Source of the DNA: Mariniphaga sp964559175
Lineage (GTDB): Bacteria > Bacteroidota > Bacteroidia > Bacteroidales > Prolixibacteraceae
DNA length: 64,000 nucleotides
NCBI GenBank assembly: GCA_964559175.1
Contig: CAZLGT010000009.1
Location: forward strand, 34,568-98,567
Direction of reading: 5' to 3'
The position numbers and the translations under genes are program-made. The notes beneath the pieces were generated by a model. The model worked only from the letters and a program-made list of their open reading frames with translations, was not told the origin of the DNA and ran no database searches. Below, piece after piece: positions 57,530 through 64,000 of this stretch (positions are counted from its first letter, which is position 1; each line of letters begins with the position of its first letter).

Positions 57530-59173
57530 CTACTTAATTCCCAGAATTTCAGTTCCTTGCTCAAAAACAATGTCGCGCGGAATACCCGCTTCTCCAATGC
57601 GGTTGAGGTCATTTTGCAGTTCTTCGCGGATAAACCCTTTTTCTTCAATCATTTTCCGGGCCGTTTCGTAATCTCCGTCTCCCTGAATTTTCAATACAAG
57701 TTCAGAGAGGCTTAACATCGACTCCTTCATTTTCTCGAAATCGACCCGGTAGGTGCCGGTTTCCGGGTCGCGCTCAAAAGCACCGGTTTCCTGGAAATAG
57801 TAAAAACGCATCATGTTGGCTTTGCCGTGTGCACTGGCTGCACCGAACCTCACCGAGCGGAAAATACCGGCCATGAAAGTGACAAAATTGTCCATCATCT
57901 CTTTCTCTCCCAGTTCGCCCATTTCATTTAACTGGTAAACGCACCACAATCCAAGAATATCGGCTTTGCTTTCCTCAATCGATGTATAGGCATCTTTCAG
58001 GGCTTCGCGTACGGTTGAGCTTTTATCTACGGTATTTCCAAGGCCAAGACCGTGAGCCACTTCATGAAACATGGTATTTTCGAAAAAGGCATCGAATTTT
58101 ACGTGTTTCCGCTGCTCTTCGGCTATCAGTACTTCCGAAATGGGAACCAGAATTTTATCGAATTTGGCCTGCATTGAGTTTTTCAGCTGCAATTTGCGGC
58201 TGCCTTTATCTTCGCGTACCTGTTCATCGTTGGGCAGGTTAATGGCTATGGTTTTGCTTCCGGCATTGCAATCGCCTGCATAGTATATGGCATCGTAAAC
58301 ATTCATATCCGAATCAACGCCAGGGGTTTCATTTTTGTAGGGCGGTTCGCAGGGCAGAGCCTCCTGAAGCCCGGGAAGCAAGGCGGCATATTTTTCCAGT
58401 TTTTCGCTCCAGTCTTTGTCTTTAATCAGAATAAACGATTCGTGTGCGGTTTTGTACCCGTAAAGCTGGTCTTCGTAGTTTTCAATCGGTCCCACAATAA
58501 ACTCTATGGTATTGTTCTTCATGTCCATCCAGGCCATGTCGCTTTCGTAGTACTCGTCGGTGAGCAAAGCCTGGGCACGTTTTTCCAGGTAATTTTTCAG
58601 GCCTGCATCCCCGGCAAGTTCAGCAGCCTGCAAGATTAAATCCGATGCTTTTTTCACCTGCTCTTCATAAGCTTCGCGGTAAGGAACAGACACCAGGTTT
58701 CCTTCATCGTCTCTCCGGATAAGCGTATAAAGGCTGGTTTTTGATTCATTGTCCCATGCATCAAATTCTTCTTTGGTCATGTCGGCCGGATAAAAATTCG
58801 CGCCTGCCGGTTTGGGTCCAACTCCTTCAATAAATGGTTCGTTGTTTTTTAACCGCTCCCACGGACCGTAATTGATTTTCAGAAATTGTTGGGTGTATTC
58901 CTCCAAATCATCTGTAAACAATTCTTTCTTATCGCCGTAAGCCTGCGTCCAGAAAATATCGTCCATTATTTGTGCCGCTTCCAGCAAAAGCGGGAGCATT
59001 TGCTTTTCTTTTTCCGACAAAATACTCAAATCAGTTGTCAGCCTGAAAGTGGCAAACTCTTCCACTTTTTTTTGCATTTCCGGTTTATCATCCATTGTTT
59101 CTGCTTTTTTTGAGGTAGATGTGCAGCCCCAGATCAGGACTGAAACCAACACCATGAATACAGTTTTTTTCAT
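57530..59173 (-). CDS. M49 (dipeptidyl peptidase III)-like metallopeptidase, lipoprotein
   Basis: 547 residues. Lipoprotein signal ending I-W-G-C (Cys about 17). The active-site region reads F-H-E-V-A-H-G-L-G and, about 35 residues on, E-E-S-K-A-D-I-L-G, corresponding to the M49 motifs H-E-L-L-G-H and E-E-C-R-A-D. The first motif is one residue shorter, giving a plain HExxH. Peptidases of this group cut dipeptides from the N-terminus of short peptides. The lipid anchor would place it in the periplasm. It stands alone; a TACCTTTG box precedes it at 59198-59205. Close relatives are labelled Zn-dependent hydrolase or DPP III family in this phylum. Confidence 0.87.
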   Translation of the reverse strand: MKKTVFMVLVSVLIWGCTSTSKKAETMDDKPEMQKKVEEFATFRLTTDLSILSEKEKQMLPLLLEAAQIMDDIFWTQAYGDKKELFTDDLEEYTQQFLKINYGPWERLKNNEPFIEGVGPKPAGANFYPADMTKEEFDAWDNESKTSLYTLIRRDDEGNLVSVPYREAYEEQVKKASDLILQAAELAGDAGLKNYLEKRAQALLTDEYYESDMAWMDMKNNTIEFIVGPIENYEDQLYGYKTAHESFILIKDKDWSEKLEKYAALLPGLQEALPCEPPYKNETPGVDSDMNVYDAIYYAGDCNAGSKTIAINLPNDEQVREDKGSRKLQLKNSMQAKFDKILVPISEVLIAEEQRKHVKFDAFFENTMFHEVAHGLGLGNTVDKSSTVREALKDAYTSIEESKADILGLWCVYQLNEMGELGEKEMMDNFVTFMAGIFRSVRFGAASAHGKANMMRFYYFQETGAFERDPETGTYRVDFEKMKESMLSLSELVLKIQGDGDYETARKMIEEKGFIREELQNDLNRIGEAGIPRDIVFEQGTEILGIK

Positions 59174-59197
59174 TTTTCAGGTATTTTAATTTTGAGC

Positions 59198-59205
59198 CAA
59201 AGGTA
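59198..59205 (-). promoter_or_regulatory. -7 box of the M49-like gene
   Basis: Minus-strand TACCTTTG fits TAnnTTTG, 24 bases before the ATG at 59173. Confidence 0.5.
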
Positions 59206-59293
59206 CAAAATGGAAGGTGAAATGAGAAGAACGAACGACATATTTCCGAAATGAATATTTTTTGTAAAAAAGAGCAATTTCATTTTAAAAAAC

Positions 59294-59301
59294 TACATTT
59301 G
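59294..59301 (+). promoter_or_regulatory. -7 box of the 59362 gene
   Basis: TACATTTG fits TAnnTTTG; implies a leader of about 55 bases. No -33 box at consensus spacing. Confidence 0.45.
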
Positions 59302-59361
59302 CGTGTAACCTGAATAAAACGGTAGAAAAAAGAATATAGAAACTTAACGAGAATCCGAAAA

Positions 59362-60171
59362 ATGTCACATACATCTGCAGAACTCAATACCAACTGGCGC
59401 AAAGTGGCCTCCACAATTTACCGGAAACCGCGTGATTCCAAAATTTACGGATCAGTGGATATCGATGTGACCGATTTGGAAAAGTTTATTGCAAAAAAGC
59501 GCAAAGAGGGTGTCAAAACCACGCTTACCCAGTTGATGACACTCATTGTGGCCCGGGCATTTCGCGAGGAAGTGCCGGAGTTAAATGCTTACATCAAAAG
59601 AGGAAACGTTGTCAGCCGTAAGTCGGTTGACGCTATGGTAAGTGTATTGCTGAAAAATGCCGAAATGGGTTCGGTAAAAATTCCCAATACCGATACACTC
59701 ACGGTTACTGAACTTTCGGAAGCCATCGCAGAAAAGATTAAAGAATCGCGGCAGGGCGAAGAAAATTCAGCAATGCAGTCGAAACACATGCTTTCGTCCA
59801 TTCCCTGGCCTTTTCGCGCCTGGCTGTTCAATTTGTACAAGCTGGTTACCATCGACTGGGGTTTATCGCTGCCGGGCGTAAATCTTTCGTCAGACAGTTT
59901 TGGCTCTTTTGTCATGTCAAACATCGGAACGCTTGGCCTCGATACCGGATACGGAGCTTTGCTGCCTTCATCAAATGTATCACTCGTTATGATTATCGGC
60001 AAGGTTTACAAAAAACCATTGGTAGTGAACGATGAAATTTTACCGCGGAAAGTGTTTACCCTTTCGGCCACACTCGATCACCGGGTGGTTGACGGCTCAC
60101 ACGGAGGAAAACTATTCAGGTACATTAGGCGAATGGTGAAAAATCCGGAACTGCTGGATTTAAAACCCTAA
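59362..60171 (+). CDS. Stand-alone E2-type acyltransferase domain
   Basis: 269 residues consisting only of the catalytic domain of 2-oxoacid dehydrogenase E2 proteins: Y-G-S-V-D-I-D-V-T at the start, the A-M-V-S-V and F-G-S-F-V-M-S-N-I-G-T-L-G strands, and the active-site D-H-R-V-V-D-G near residue 246. There is no lipoyl domain and no subunit-binding domain. An insert around 145-170 is hydrophobic and aromatic (I-P-W-P-F-R-A-W-L-F-N-L-Y-K-L-V). Without a lipoyl arm it cannot work in the usual complex, so it may use another acyl carrier or acyl-CoA directly. No related gene adjoins it. Function unknown. Confidence 0.85.
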   Translation: MSHTSAELNTNWRKVASTIYRKPRDSKIYGSVDIDVTDLEKFIAKKRKEGVKTTLTQLMTLIVARAFREEVPELNAYIKRGNVVSRKSVDAMVSVLLKNAEMGSVKIPNTDTLTVTELSEAIAEKIKESRQGEENSAMQSKHMLSSIPWPFRAWLFNLYKLVTIDWGLSLPGVNLSSDSFGSFVMSNIGTLGLDTGYGALLPSSNVSLVMIIGKVYKKPLVVNDEILPRKVFTLSATLDHRVVDGSHGGKLFRYIRRMVKNPELLDLKP

Positions 60172-60259
60172 TCAATACATAAGGCAGGCTACCTCTCAAT
60201 TTCTGATATTGGAAAAGTTACATTCGCCTGGAAATGTTCCAAAACATTTCATGCGAAAT

Positions 60260-60281
60260 TTTCCGTGTACGTGCACGAAAA
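60260..60281. promoter_or_regulatory. Probable operator of the LacI-type regulator
   Basis: Dyad TTTCCGTGTACGTGCACGAA centred on CG between 60270 and 60271; 14 inner bases (60264-60277) pair with one mismatch. An even dyad with a central CG is typical of LacI-family operators. It lies 16 bases before the -7 box. Confidence 0.6.
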
Positions 60282-60296
60282 TTGAAAAAAATTCTT

Positions 60297-60304
60297 TAGC
60301 TTTG
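60297..60304 (+). promoter_or_regulatory. -7 box of the LacI-type gene
   Basis: TAGCTTTG fits TAnnTTTG; transcription would start near 60310, about 40 bases before the coding start. Confidence 0.5.
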
Positions 60305-60350
60305 TATTTCAACAGCTTAATTCAATTAGTAATTTGCTTAAAATTAAATC

Positions 60351-61424
60351 ATTATAGAAACAAATAAACAAATACGGATAAAAGACATTGCCGAAAAGGC
60401 AAGAGTCTCCATCGGAACGGTTGATCGCGTTTTGCACAACCGGGGCGAGGTTGCTGAAGCTACCAAAAAGAAAATTCTGAAAATTGTTTCTGAATTGAAT
60501 TACCAACCCAATATTTTGGCCAGTACGCTGGCATCGAAAAAATCGGCGTTGTTTGCCACCCTCTTCCCGGAACCGCCATCACCCGATGGTTACTGGAACA
60601 AACCGGTGGTTGGAGTTCAAAAACGGGTTACAGAACTACGTCAGTATGGAATTCAGGTTCAGCCGTTTACCTTCAGCCAGACCGATCCGAAAAGTTTTGC
60701 TGAAAATGCCCGAAAAGTAGTGGAATTAAAACCCGACGGCGTGGTGTTTGCACCTTTCTACAAAAAAGAATCTACTGTTTTTATAAATCAGCTGAAGGAA
60801 TTGAATATACCATTTGTATTTATTGATTCTGAAATTAAAAATGCAGGACAACTGGGTTATATCGGACAAAACTCCTATCAAAGCGGTCTTGTTTCCGGAA
60901 AGTTGCTCGACCTTATTCTTCCTGAGGGAAATGTGCTGGTGATTCACTTTGCCAAGGAAATGGACAACCAGAACCATTTGGTGCAACGCGAAAAGGGATT
61001 TTACGACTGGTATTTTAAAAACAAGCGTGACATTCACCAGCTATTTACCCTTGAAGTGCCCGATACTTCCGATGAAAAATGGATGGAAGGTGTGGTGGAA
61101 ATGATTCGCAGCAAGAACATTAAAGGCATTTTTGTTACCAATTCCAGGGTTTTCAATGTAGGACGACTTATTGAAAAACACCAACTTTTCGAATTGAAAG
61201 TAATTGGACATGACCTGCTTAAGGAAAACGTTGTGTATCTGAAAAAGGACATTGTGCATTTTCTGATTTGCCAGCGGCCTGAAGAACAGGGATACAATGC
61301 CATAAATAAAATATTCAGATATGTGGTTCAGAAAAGAATCACAGCCAGGGAAAACTATACCTCAATCGATATAGTAACAAAAGAAAACGTAGATTATTAT
61401 AAAGAATTTAAAAAAGAAACATAA
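60351..61424 (+). CDS. LacI-family transcriptional regulator, unusual start codon
   Basis: About 357 residues. The DNA-binding head reads I-R-I-K-D-I-A-E-K-A-R-V-S-I-G-T-V-D-R-V-L-H-N-R and continues to a periplasmic-binding-protein-like sugar-sensing domain (about 65-357). No ATG, GTG or TTG exists before the helix-turn-helix: the frame opens at 60348 (ATC, ATT, ATA, then E-T-N-K-Q), and the first TTG, at 60432, would delete most of the head. I place the start at ATT 60351, or ATA 60354. The D-R-V-L-H-N-R variant is common in sugar-acid regulators of this phylum. It overlaps the dehydrogenase gene by one base (TAATG), which suggests joint control of uronate or sugar-acid use. Confidence 0.88.
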   Translation: MIETNKQIRIKDIAEKARVSIGTVDRVLHNRGEVAEATKKKILKIVSELNYQPNILASTLASKKSALFATLFPEPPSPDGYWNKPVVGVQKRVTELRQYGIQVQPFTFSQTDPKSFAENARKVVELKPDGVVFAPFYKKESTVFINQLKELNIPFVFIDSEIKNAGQLGYIGQNSYQSGLVSGKLLDLILPEGNVLVIHFAKEMDNQNHLVQREKGFYDWYFKNKRDIHQLFTLEVPDTSDEKWMEGVVEMIRSKNIKGIFVTNSRVFNVGRLIEKHQLFELKVIGHDLLKENVVYLKKDIVHFLICQRPEEQGYNAINKIFRYVVQKRITARENYTSIDIVTKENVDYYKEFKKET

Positions 61425-62275
61425 TGGAACCAATGTCTTTCAATGATTTAACCGGAAAAGTGTGTGTGATTACGGGTGGTGCCGGAGTGCTTGGAAGCGC
61501 CATGGTAAAGGCCATGGCCTCGGTGGGAATGAATGTAGCCATAGCCGATATAAATAAGGAAGTGGCCGATAAAGTAGCCGAAGAAATTTCGGCTGAAACC
61601 GGTTCACAGGTTATTGGTGTTGCCGCCAACGTACTCGATAAGGAATCGCTGGAGCAGGCAAAAGAAGAAATCAACCAAAAACTGGGAGATATTGACATTC
61701 TGGTAAACGGCGCCGGGGGAAACAGTCCGCAGGCTACCACAAAAGTGGAGCAAATGCAGGAAAACGACATGGAAAATCTGGCCGACACGTTTTACGGCCT
61801 TCAAATGGAGGGATTCGACAAGGTATTTGCTCTCAATTTTAAAGGAACAGTACTTCCAACAATGGTTTTCACCCAGGACATGCTCAAAAATAAAAAAGGA
61901 GTAGTGTTGAATATTTCTTCCATGAATTCGTATAAACCACTTACAAAAATTCCGGCCTACTCAGCAGCCAAGGCATCTGTCAACAATTTTACGGAATGGC
62001 TGGCTGTTCACCTGGCAAAAGTTGGTATTAGGGTAAATGCCATTGCGCCCGGATTTTTTATTACACACCAAAACCGGTTCCTGGTTATGGACGAAAAAAC
62101 GGGAAATTTTTCACCCCGCGGCCAGAAAATTTTGGACAATACGCCCATGGGAAAATTTGGCGAACCCAATGATTTGCAGGGCGCCACGCTGTTCCTGCTT
62201 TCCGATATTTCCAACTTTATTACCGGAATTGTAATTCCCGTTGACGGCGGATACAGCGCTTTTGGAGGAGTGTAA
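61424..62275 (+). CDS. SDR-type D-mannonate oxidoreductase-like dehydrogenase
   Basis: 283 residues. NAD(P) loop T-G-G-A-G-V-L-G (about 16-23), N-G-A-G-G-N, catalytic Ser in I-S-S-M-N-S-Y, and Y-S-A-A-K with Tyr and Lys; a longer middle region (M-E-N-L-A-D-T-F-Y-G-L-Q) and an extended C-terminal loop (F-F-I-T-H-Q-N-R-F-L) are typical of the SDR fructuronate reductase/D-mannonate oxidoreductase group (UxuB-like). It would interconvert fructuronate and mannonate in uronate breakdown. It overlaps the regulator stop by one base; a second ATG at 61433 is an alternative start. Substrate is inferred from similarity of pattern and context. Confidence 0.82.
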   Translation: MEPMSFNDLTGKVCVITGGAGVLGSAMVKAMASVGMNVAIADINKEVADKVAEEISAETGSQVIGVAANVLDKESLEQAKEEINQKLGDIDILVNGAGGNSPQATTKVEQMQENDMENLADTFYGLQMEGFDKVFALNFKGTVLPTMVFTQDMLKNKKGVVLNISSMNSYKPLTKIPAYSAAKASVNNFTEWLAVHLAKVGIRVNAIAPGFFITHQNRFLVMDEKTGNFSPRGQKILDNTPMGKFGEPNDLQGATLFLLSDISNFITGIVIPVDGGYSAFGGV

Positions 62276-62284
62276 AAAAAAGCC

Positions 62285-62310
62285 TCCCCTAACCCCTCCG
62301 AAGGAGGGGA
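62285..62310. repeat. CCTCC/GGAGG hairpin element
   Basis: CCCCTCC-GAA-GGAGGGG within CCTCCCCTAACCCCTCCGAA-type sequence, a dispersed element often seen between Bacteroidetes genes. It can act as a weak terminator for the dehydrogenase gene. Confidence 0.6.
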
Positions 62311-62370
62311 AATCAGAAACGGTCAATCTTATTTAGGCATGCACAACTCGAAACTTTAAACTGTTATACA

Positions 62371-63771
62371 ATGAAACGAAGAGACTTTTTAACAACAACA
62401 GCCGGCGCAGCAGCCGGAGCCTCACTGCTTTCAAGCCCGGTTGGGGCGGCTGTAAGCAGCCAGAGAAAAATGAGAATTGCCATGGTAGGCACCGGAGTCA
62501 GAGGAATCGGCTTCTGGGGAAAACGGGTGGTAGATAATTACAGCGACATTGTAGAATTTGTCGGCCTGTGCGACCACAATCCCGGAAGGCTGGAACTGGC
62601 AAAAACACACATGGGTGTAAATTGCCCGGTTTTTACCGATTTCGGGAAAATGATGGCGGAAACCAAACCGGAAATGGTTATTGTTACAACAATGGATTCC
62701 AATCACCATGAATTTATTATTAAAGGAATGGAAATGGGAGCTGATGTTTTGACCGAAAAACCCATGACCACCGACGAGGTAAAATGCCAGGCCATTCTGG
62801 ATGCAGAAAAACGGACCGGTAAAAAATGTACGGTCGGGTTTAACTACCGCTACGGTACGCTTTTTACTGCCATTAAGGAACAACTTGCCCGGAAGCCGTT
62901 TGGCGAAATCACTTCAGTCGATTTCAACTGGTACCTGAATGTTTATCACGGCGCATCCTACTTCAGGCGCTGGCACGGAGAGCGTGATAAAGGTGGGACG
63001 TTATTCGTTCACAAATCAACCCACCATTTCGATTTACTGAACTGGTTCATCGATTCCGACCCCTTGGAAGTGACCGCTTACGGAGCGCTGGAGCACTACG
63101 GAAAGAACAACAAGTTCAGAGGCGCCAACTGCCGCAACTGCGCTTATACCGACAAATGTGACTATTTCTGGGACATTACCAGAAGCCAGCACGATATGGA
63201 TTTGTATGTAAAAAATGAAAAATACGACGGGTACATTCGCGACAACTGCCTCTGGCGTGAGGAAGTGGATATTTTCGATAAAATGTCGGCACAAATCAAA
63301 TATGCCAACAATGTTATTGTAAATTACTCACTTACAACTTATTCTCCTTACGAGGGCTGGCGTATCGCTTTCAATGGCAAAGACGGTCGCTTAGAAACAT
63401 GGGAGGACATTCCGTGGCGCAGGCAGGAACAAATCAACCAGGCACAGTTGCATGCTGCCGAAATGAATCAAAGCGGTGAAGCGTCCACTCGCTACGATGA
63501 AATTTTTATGATGAAAAACTTCGACCCTGATTTTGAAATATTGAAGGTGGAAGCAGCCAGGGGAGGCCATGGTGGTGGTGACTCACGCCTGCAGGACAAA
63601 ATTTTTCGCGACCCTGATATGGCCGATCCTTACAAACATTCAGCCGGAACAAGAGACGGCGCCATGTCGTGCCTCATTGGAATTGCAGCACGTAAATCCA
63701 TCGAAGAGCAACGTCCGGTAAAAATTGAAGAACTGACAGATATTAAACCTCACCCAACAAGGGGGGTATAA
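62371..63771 (+). CDS. Tat-exported Gfo/Idh/MocA-family oxidoreductase
   Basis: 466 residues. Twin-arginine signal K-R-R-D-F-L then A-G-A-A-A-G-A-S-L-L (about 1-28). The Rossmann half shows M-V-G-T-G-V-R-G-I-G and the family motif T-E-K-P-M around residue 128-132; the C-terminal half is the usual beta-sheet dimer domain, with a Cys cluster N-C-R-N-C-A-Y-T-D-K-C-D at about 252-263. Export in folded form through Tat fits a protein carrying a tightly bound NAD(P). Relatives include glycosidases and epimerases acting on sugars through a redox cycle. It probably works on the same substrates as the adjacent sugar-acid genes. Confidence 0.88.
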   Translation: MKRRDFLTTTAGAAAGASLLSSPVGAAVSSQRKMRIAMVGTGVRGIGFWGKRVVDNYSDIVEFVGLCDHNPGRLELAKTHMGVNCPVFTDFGKMMAETKPEMVIVTTMDSNHHEFIIKGMEMGADVLTEKPMTTDEVKCQAILDAEKRTGKKCTVGFNYRYGTLFTAIKEQLARKPFGEITSVDFNWYLNVYHGASYFRRWHGERDKGGTLFVHKSTHHFDLLNWFIDSDPLEVTAYGALEHYGKNNKFRGANCRNCAYTDKCDYFWDITRSQHDMDLYVKNEKYDGYIRDNCLWREEVDIFDKMSAQIKYANNVIVNYSLTTYSPYEGWRIAFNGKDGRLETWEDIPWRRQEQINQAQLHAAEMNQSGEASTRYDEIFMMKNFDPDFEILKVEAARGGHGGGDSRLQDKIFRDPDMADPYKHSAGTRDGAMSCLIGIAARKSIEEQRPVKIEELTDIKPHPTRGV

Positions 63772-63777
63772 AATGTA

Positions 63778-63808
63778 AAAGGGGGAATACAAACTGTTCC
63801 CCCTCTTT
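63778..63808 (+). terminator. Terminator after the Gfo/Idh/MocA gene
   Basis: GGGGGAA (63781-63787) pairs with TTCCCCC (63797-63803), with an A-run before and T-rich sequence after. Confidence 0.8.
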
Positions 63809-63867
63809 TCAGACAAAAACCGTGAACGCAAACGAAGTAGTGAAAATTTAAACTAAAATTGATTTAT

Positions 63868-64000
63868 ATGAGTTTAGAATTAAAGAAAGACGCCAAATAC
63901 GCCATGCTGGTTCCTACAAGTATGGGAATCCGAATTATACCCGATAACGGTCAGCCGGTTCATGCCAGCGACAAATTTACCATGTACGCCACCAGTGCCG
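63868..64000 (+). CDS. Start of a gene, possibly a sugar kinase (partial)
   Basis: 44 complete codons from ATG 63868, cut by the window end. The peptide L-E-L-K-K-D-A-K-Y-A-M-L-V-P-T-S-M-G-I-R-I and the following P-V-H-A-S-D-K-F-T-M-Y-A-T-S-A resemble the first strand and substrate region of PfkB-like kinases seen in Bacteroidetes uronate loci (2-keto-3-deoxygluconate kinase type). Context (mannonate-type dehydrogenase, LacI regulator) agrees. Too short for a firm call. Confidence 0.45.
   Translation, partial: MSLELKKDAKYAMLVPTSMGIRIIPDNGQPVHASDKFTMYATSA

Noticed and set aside
59294..59301. TACATTTG before the E2-type gene as a further member of the TTTACAAATGTAAA dyad group
   Set aside because: It lacks the flanking GTAA half (TTTGCGTG follows), so it is only a -7 box.

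Overview
The window looks like a chromosomal segment from a Bacteroidota (Bacteroidetes) bacterium, most likely a marine or sediment Bacteroidales/Marinilabiliales-type organism. Sequence reasons: TonB-dependent receptors with carboxypeptidase-regulatory-like N-domains, a DUF4249 partner lipoprotein, a BlaI/BlaR1 pair whose sensor end is a TonB C-terminal domain, an EF-G paralogue of the Bacteroidales type, a fused E1 alpha-beta 2-oxoacid dehydrogenase, few Shine-Dalgarno sites, and many -7 promoter boxes of the form TAnnTTTG, which is the Bacteroidetes housekeeping promoter. I saw no rRNA, tRNA, CRISPR array, insertion sequence or prophage.

Layout. 1-0.9 kb: tail of tsaD and sfsA. 0.9-3.4 kb: a BlaI/BlaR1 signalling locus with four matching operator dyads. 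3.5-10.8 kb: TPR protein, membrane-anchored LuxR regulator, membrane protein, a large secreted peptidase/propeller/barrel protein and a membrane phosphoesterase. 10.8-18.9 kb: small XRE regulator, a possible small RNA, pyrK-pyrD, then E2 and fused E1 of a 2-oxoacid dehydrogenase with flavodoxin. 18.9-28.1 kb: housekeeping genes (pyrG, yidC, ribH, recF-DUF721, EF-G paralogue). 28.2-34.4 kb: receptor/DUF4249 pair, a cupin lipoprotein and a GH43 glycosidase. 34.5-39.3 kb: an AT-rich accessory island with a restriction-gene relic, an HTH regulator, a frameshifted gene, another GH43 and an AbiE-type toxin-antitoxin pair with a strong palindromic operator. 39.3-54.3 kb: mnmE, sirtuin, fabG, PfkB kinase, SpoIIE phosphatase, clpC, gyrA, TPR lipoprotein, and an ExbB-ExbD-TonB operon. 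54.3-57.5 kb: a metal-handling receptor cassette. 57.5-60.2 kb: an M49-like peptidase and a stand-alone acyltransferase. 60.3-64 kb: a LacI-type regulator with a mannonate-type dehydrogenase, a Tat-exported Gfo/Idh/MocA protein and the start of a further gene, suggesting a uronate or sugar-acid catabolic locus.

How parts work together: the ExbBD-TonB operon would energise the two receptors in the window; BlaR1 would cleave or inactivate BlaI and release the operators found at 938-1561; the LacI protein probably acts on the dyad at 60260-60281 in its own promoter. The least explained items are the frameshift in an A9 run at 35356, the terminator-like hairpins placed directly before ribH and a PfkB kinase gene, the promoter-terminator unit without a gene at 12.0-12.2 kb, and a dyad motif shared by the XRE gene and the pyrimidine genes. 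No single system here can be claimed as wholly new from sequence alone.
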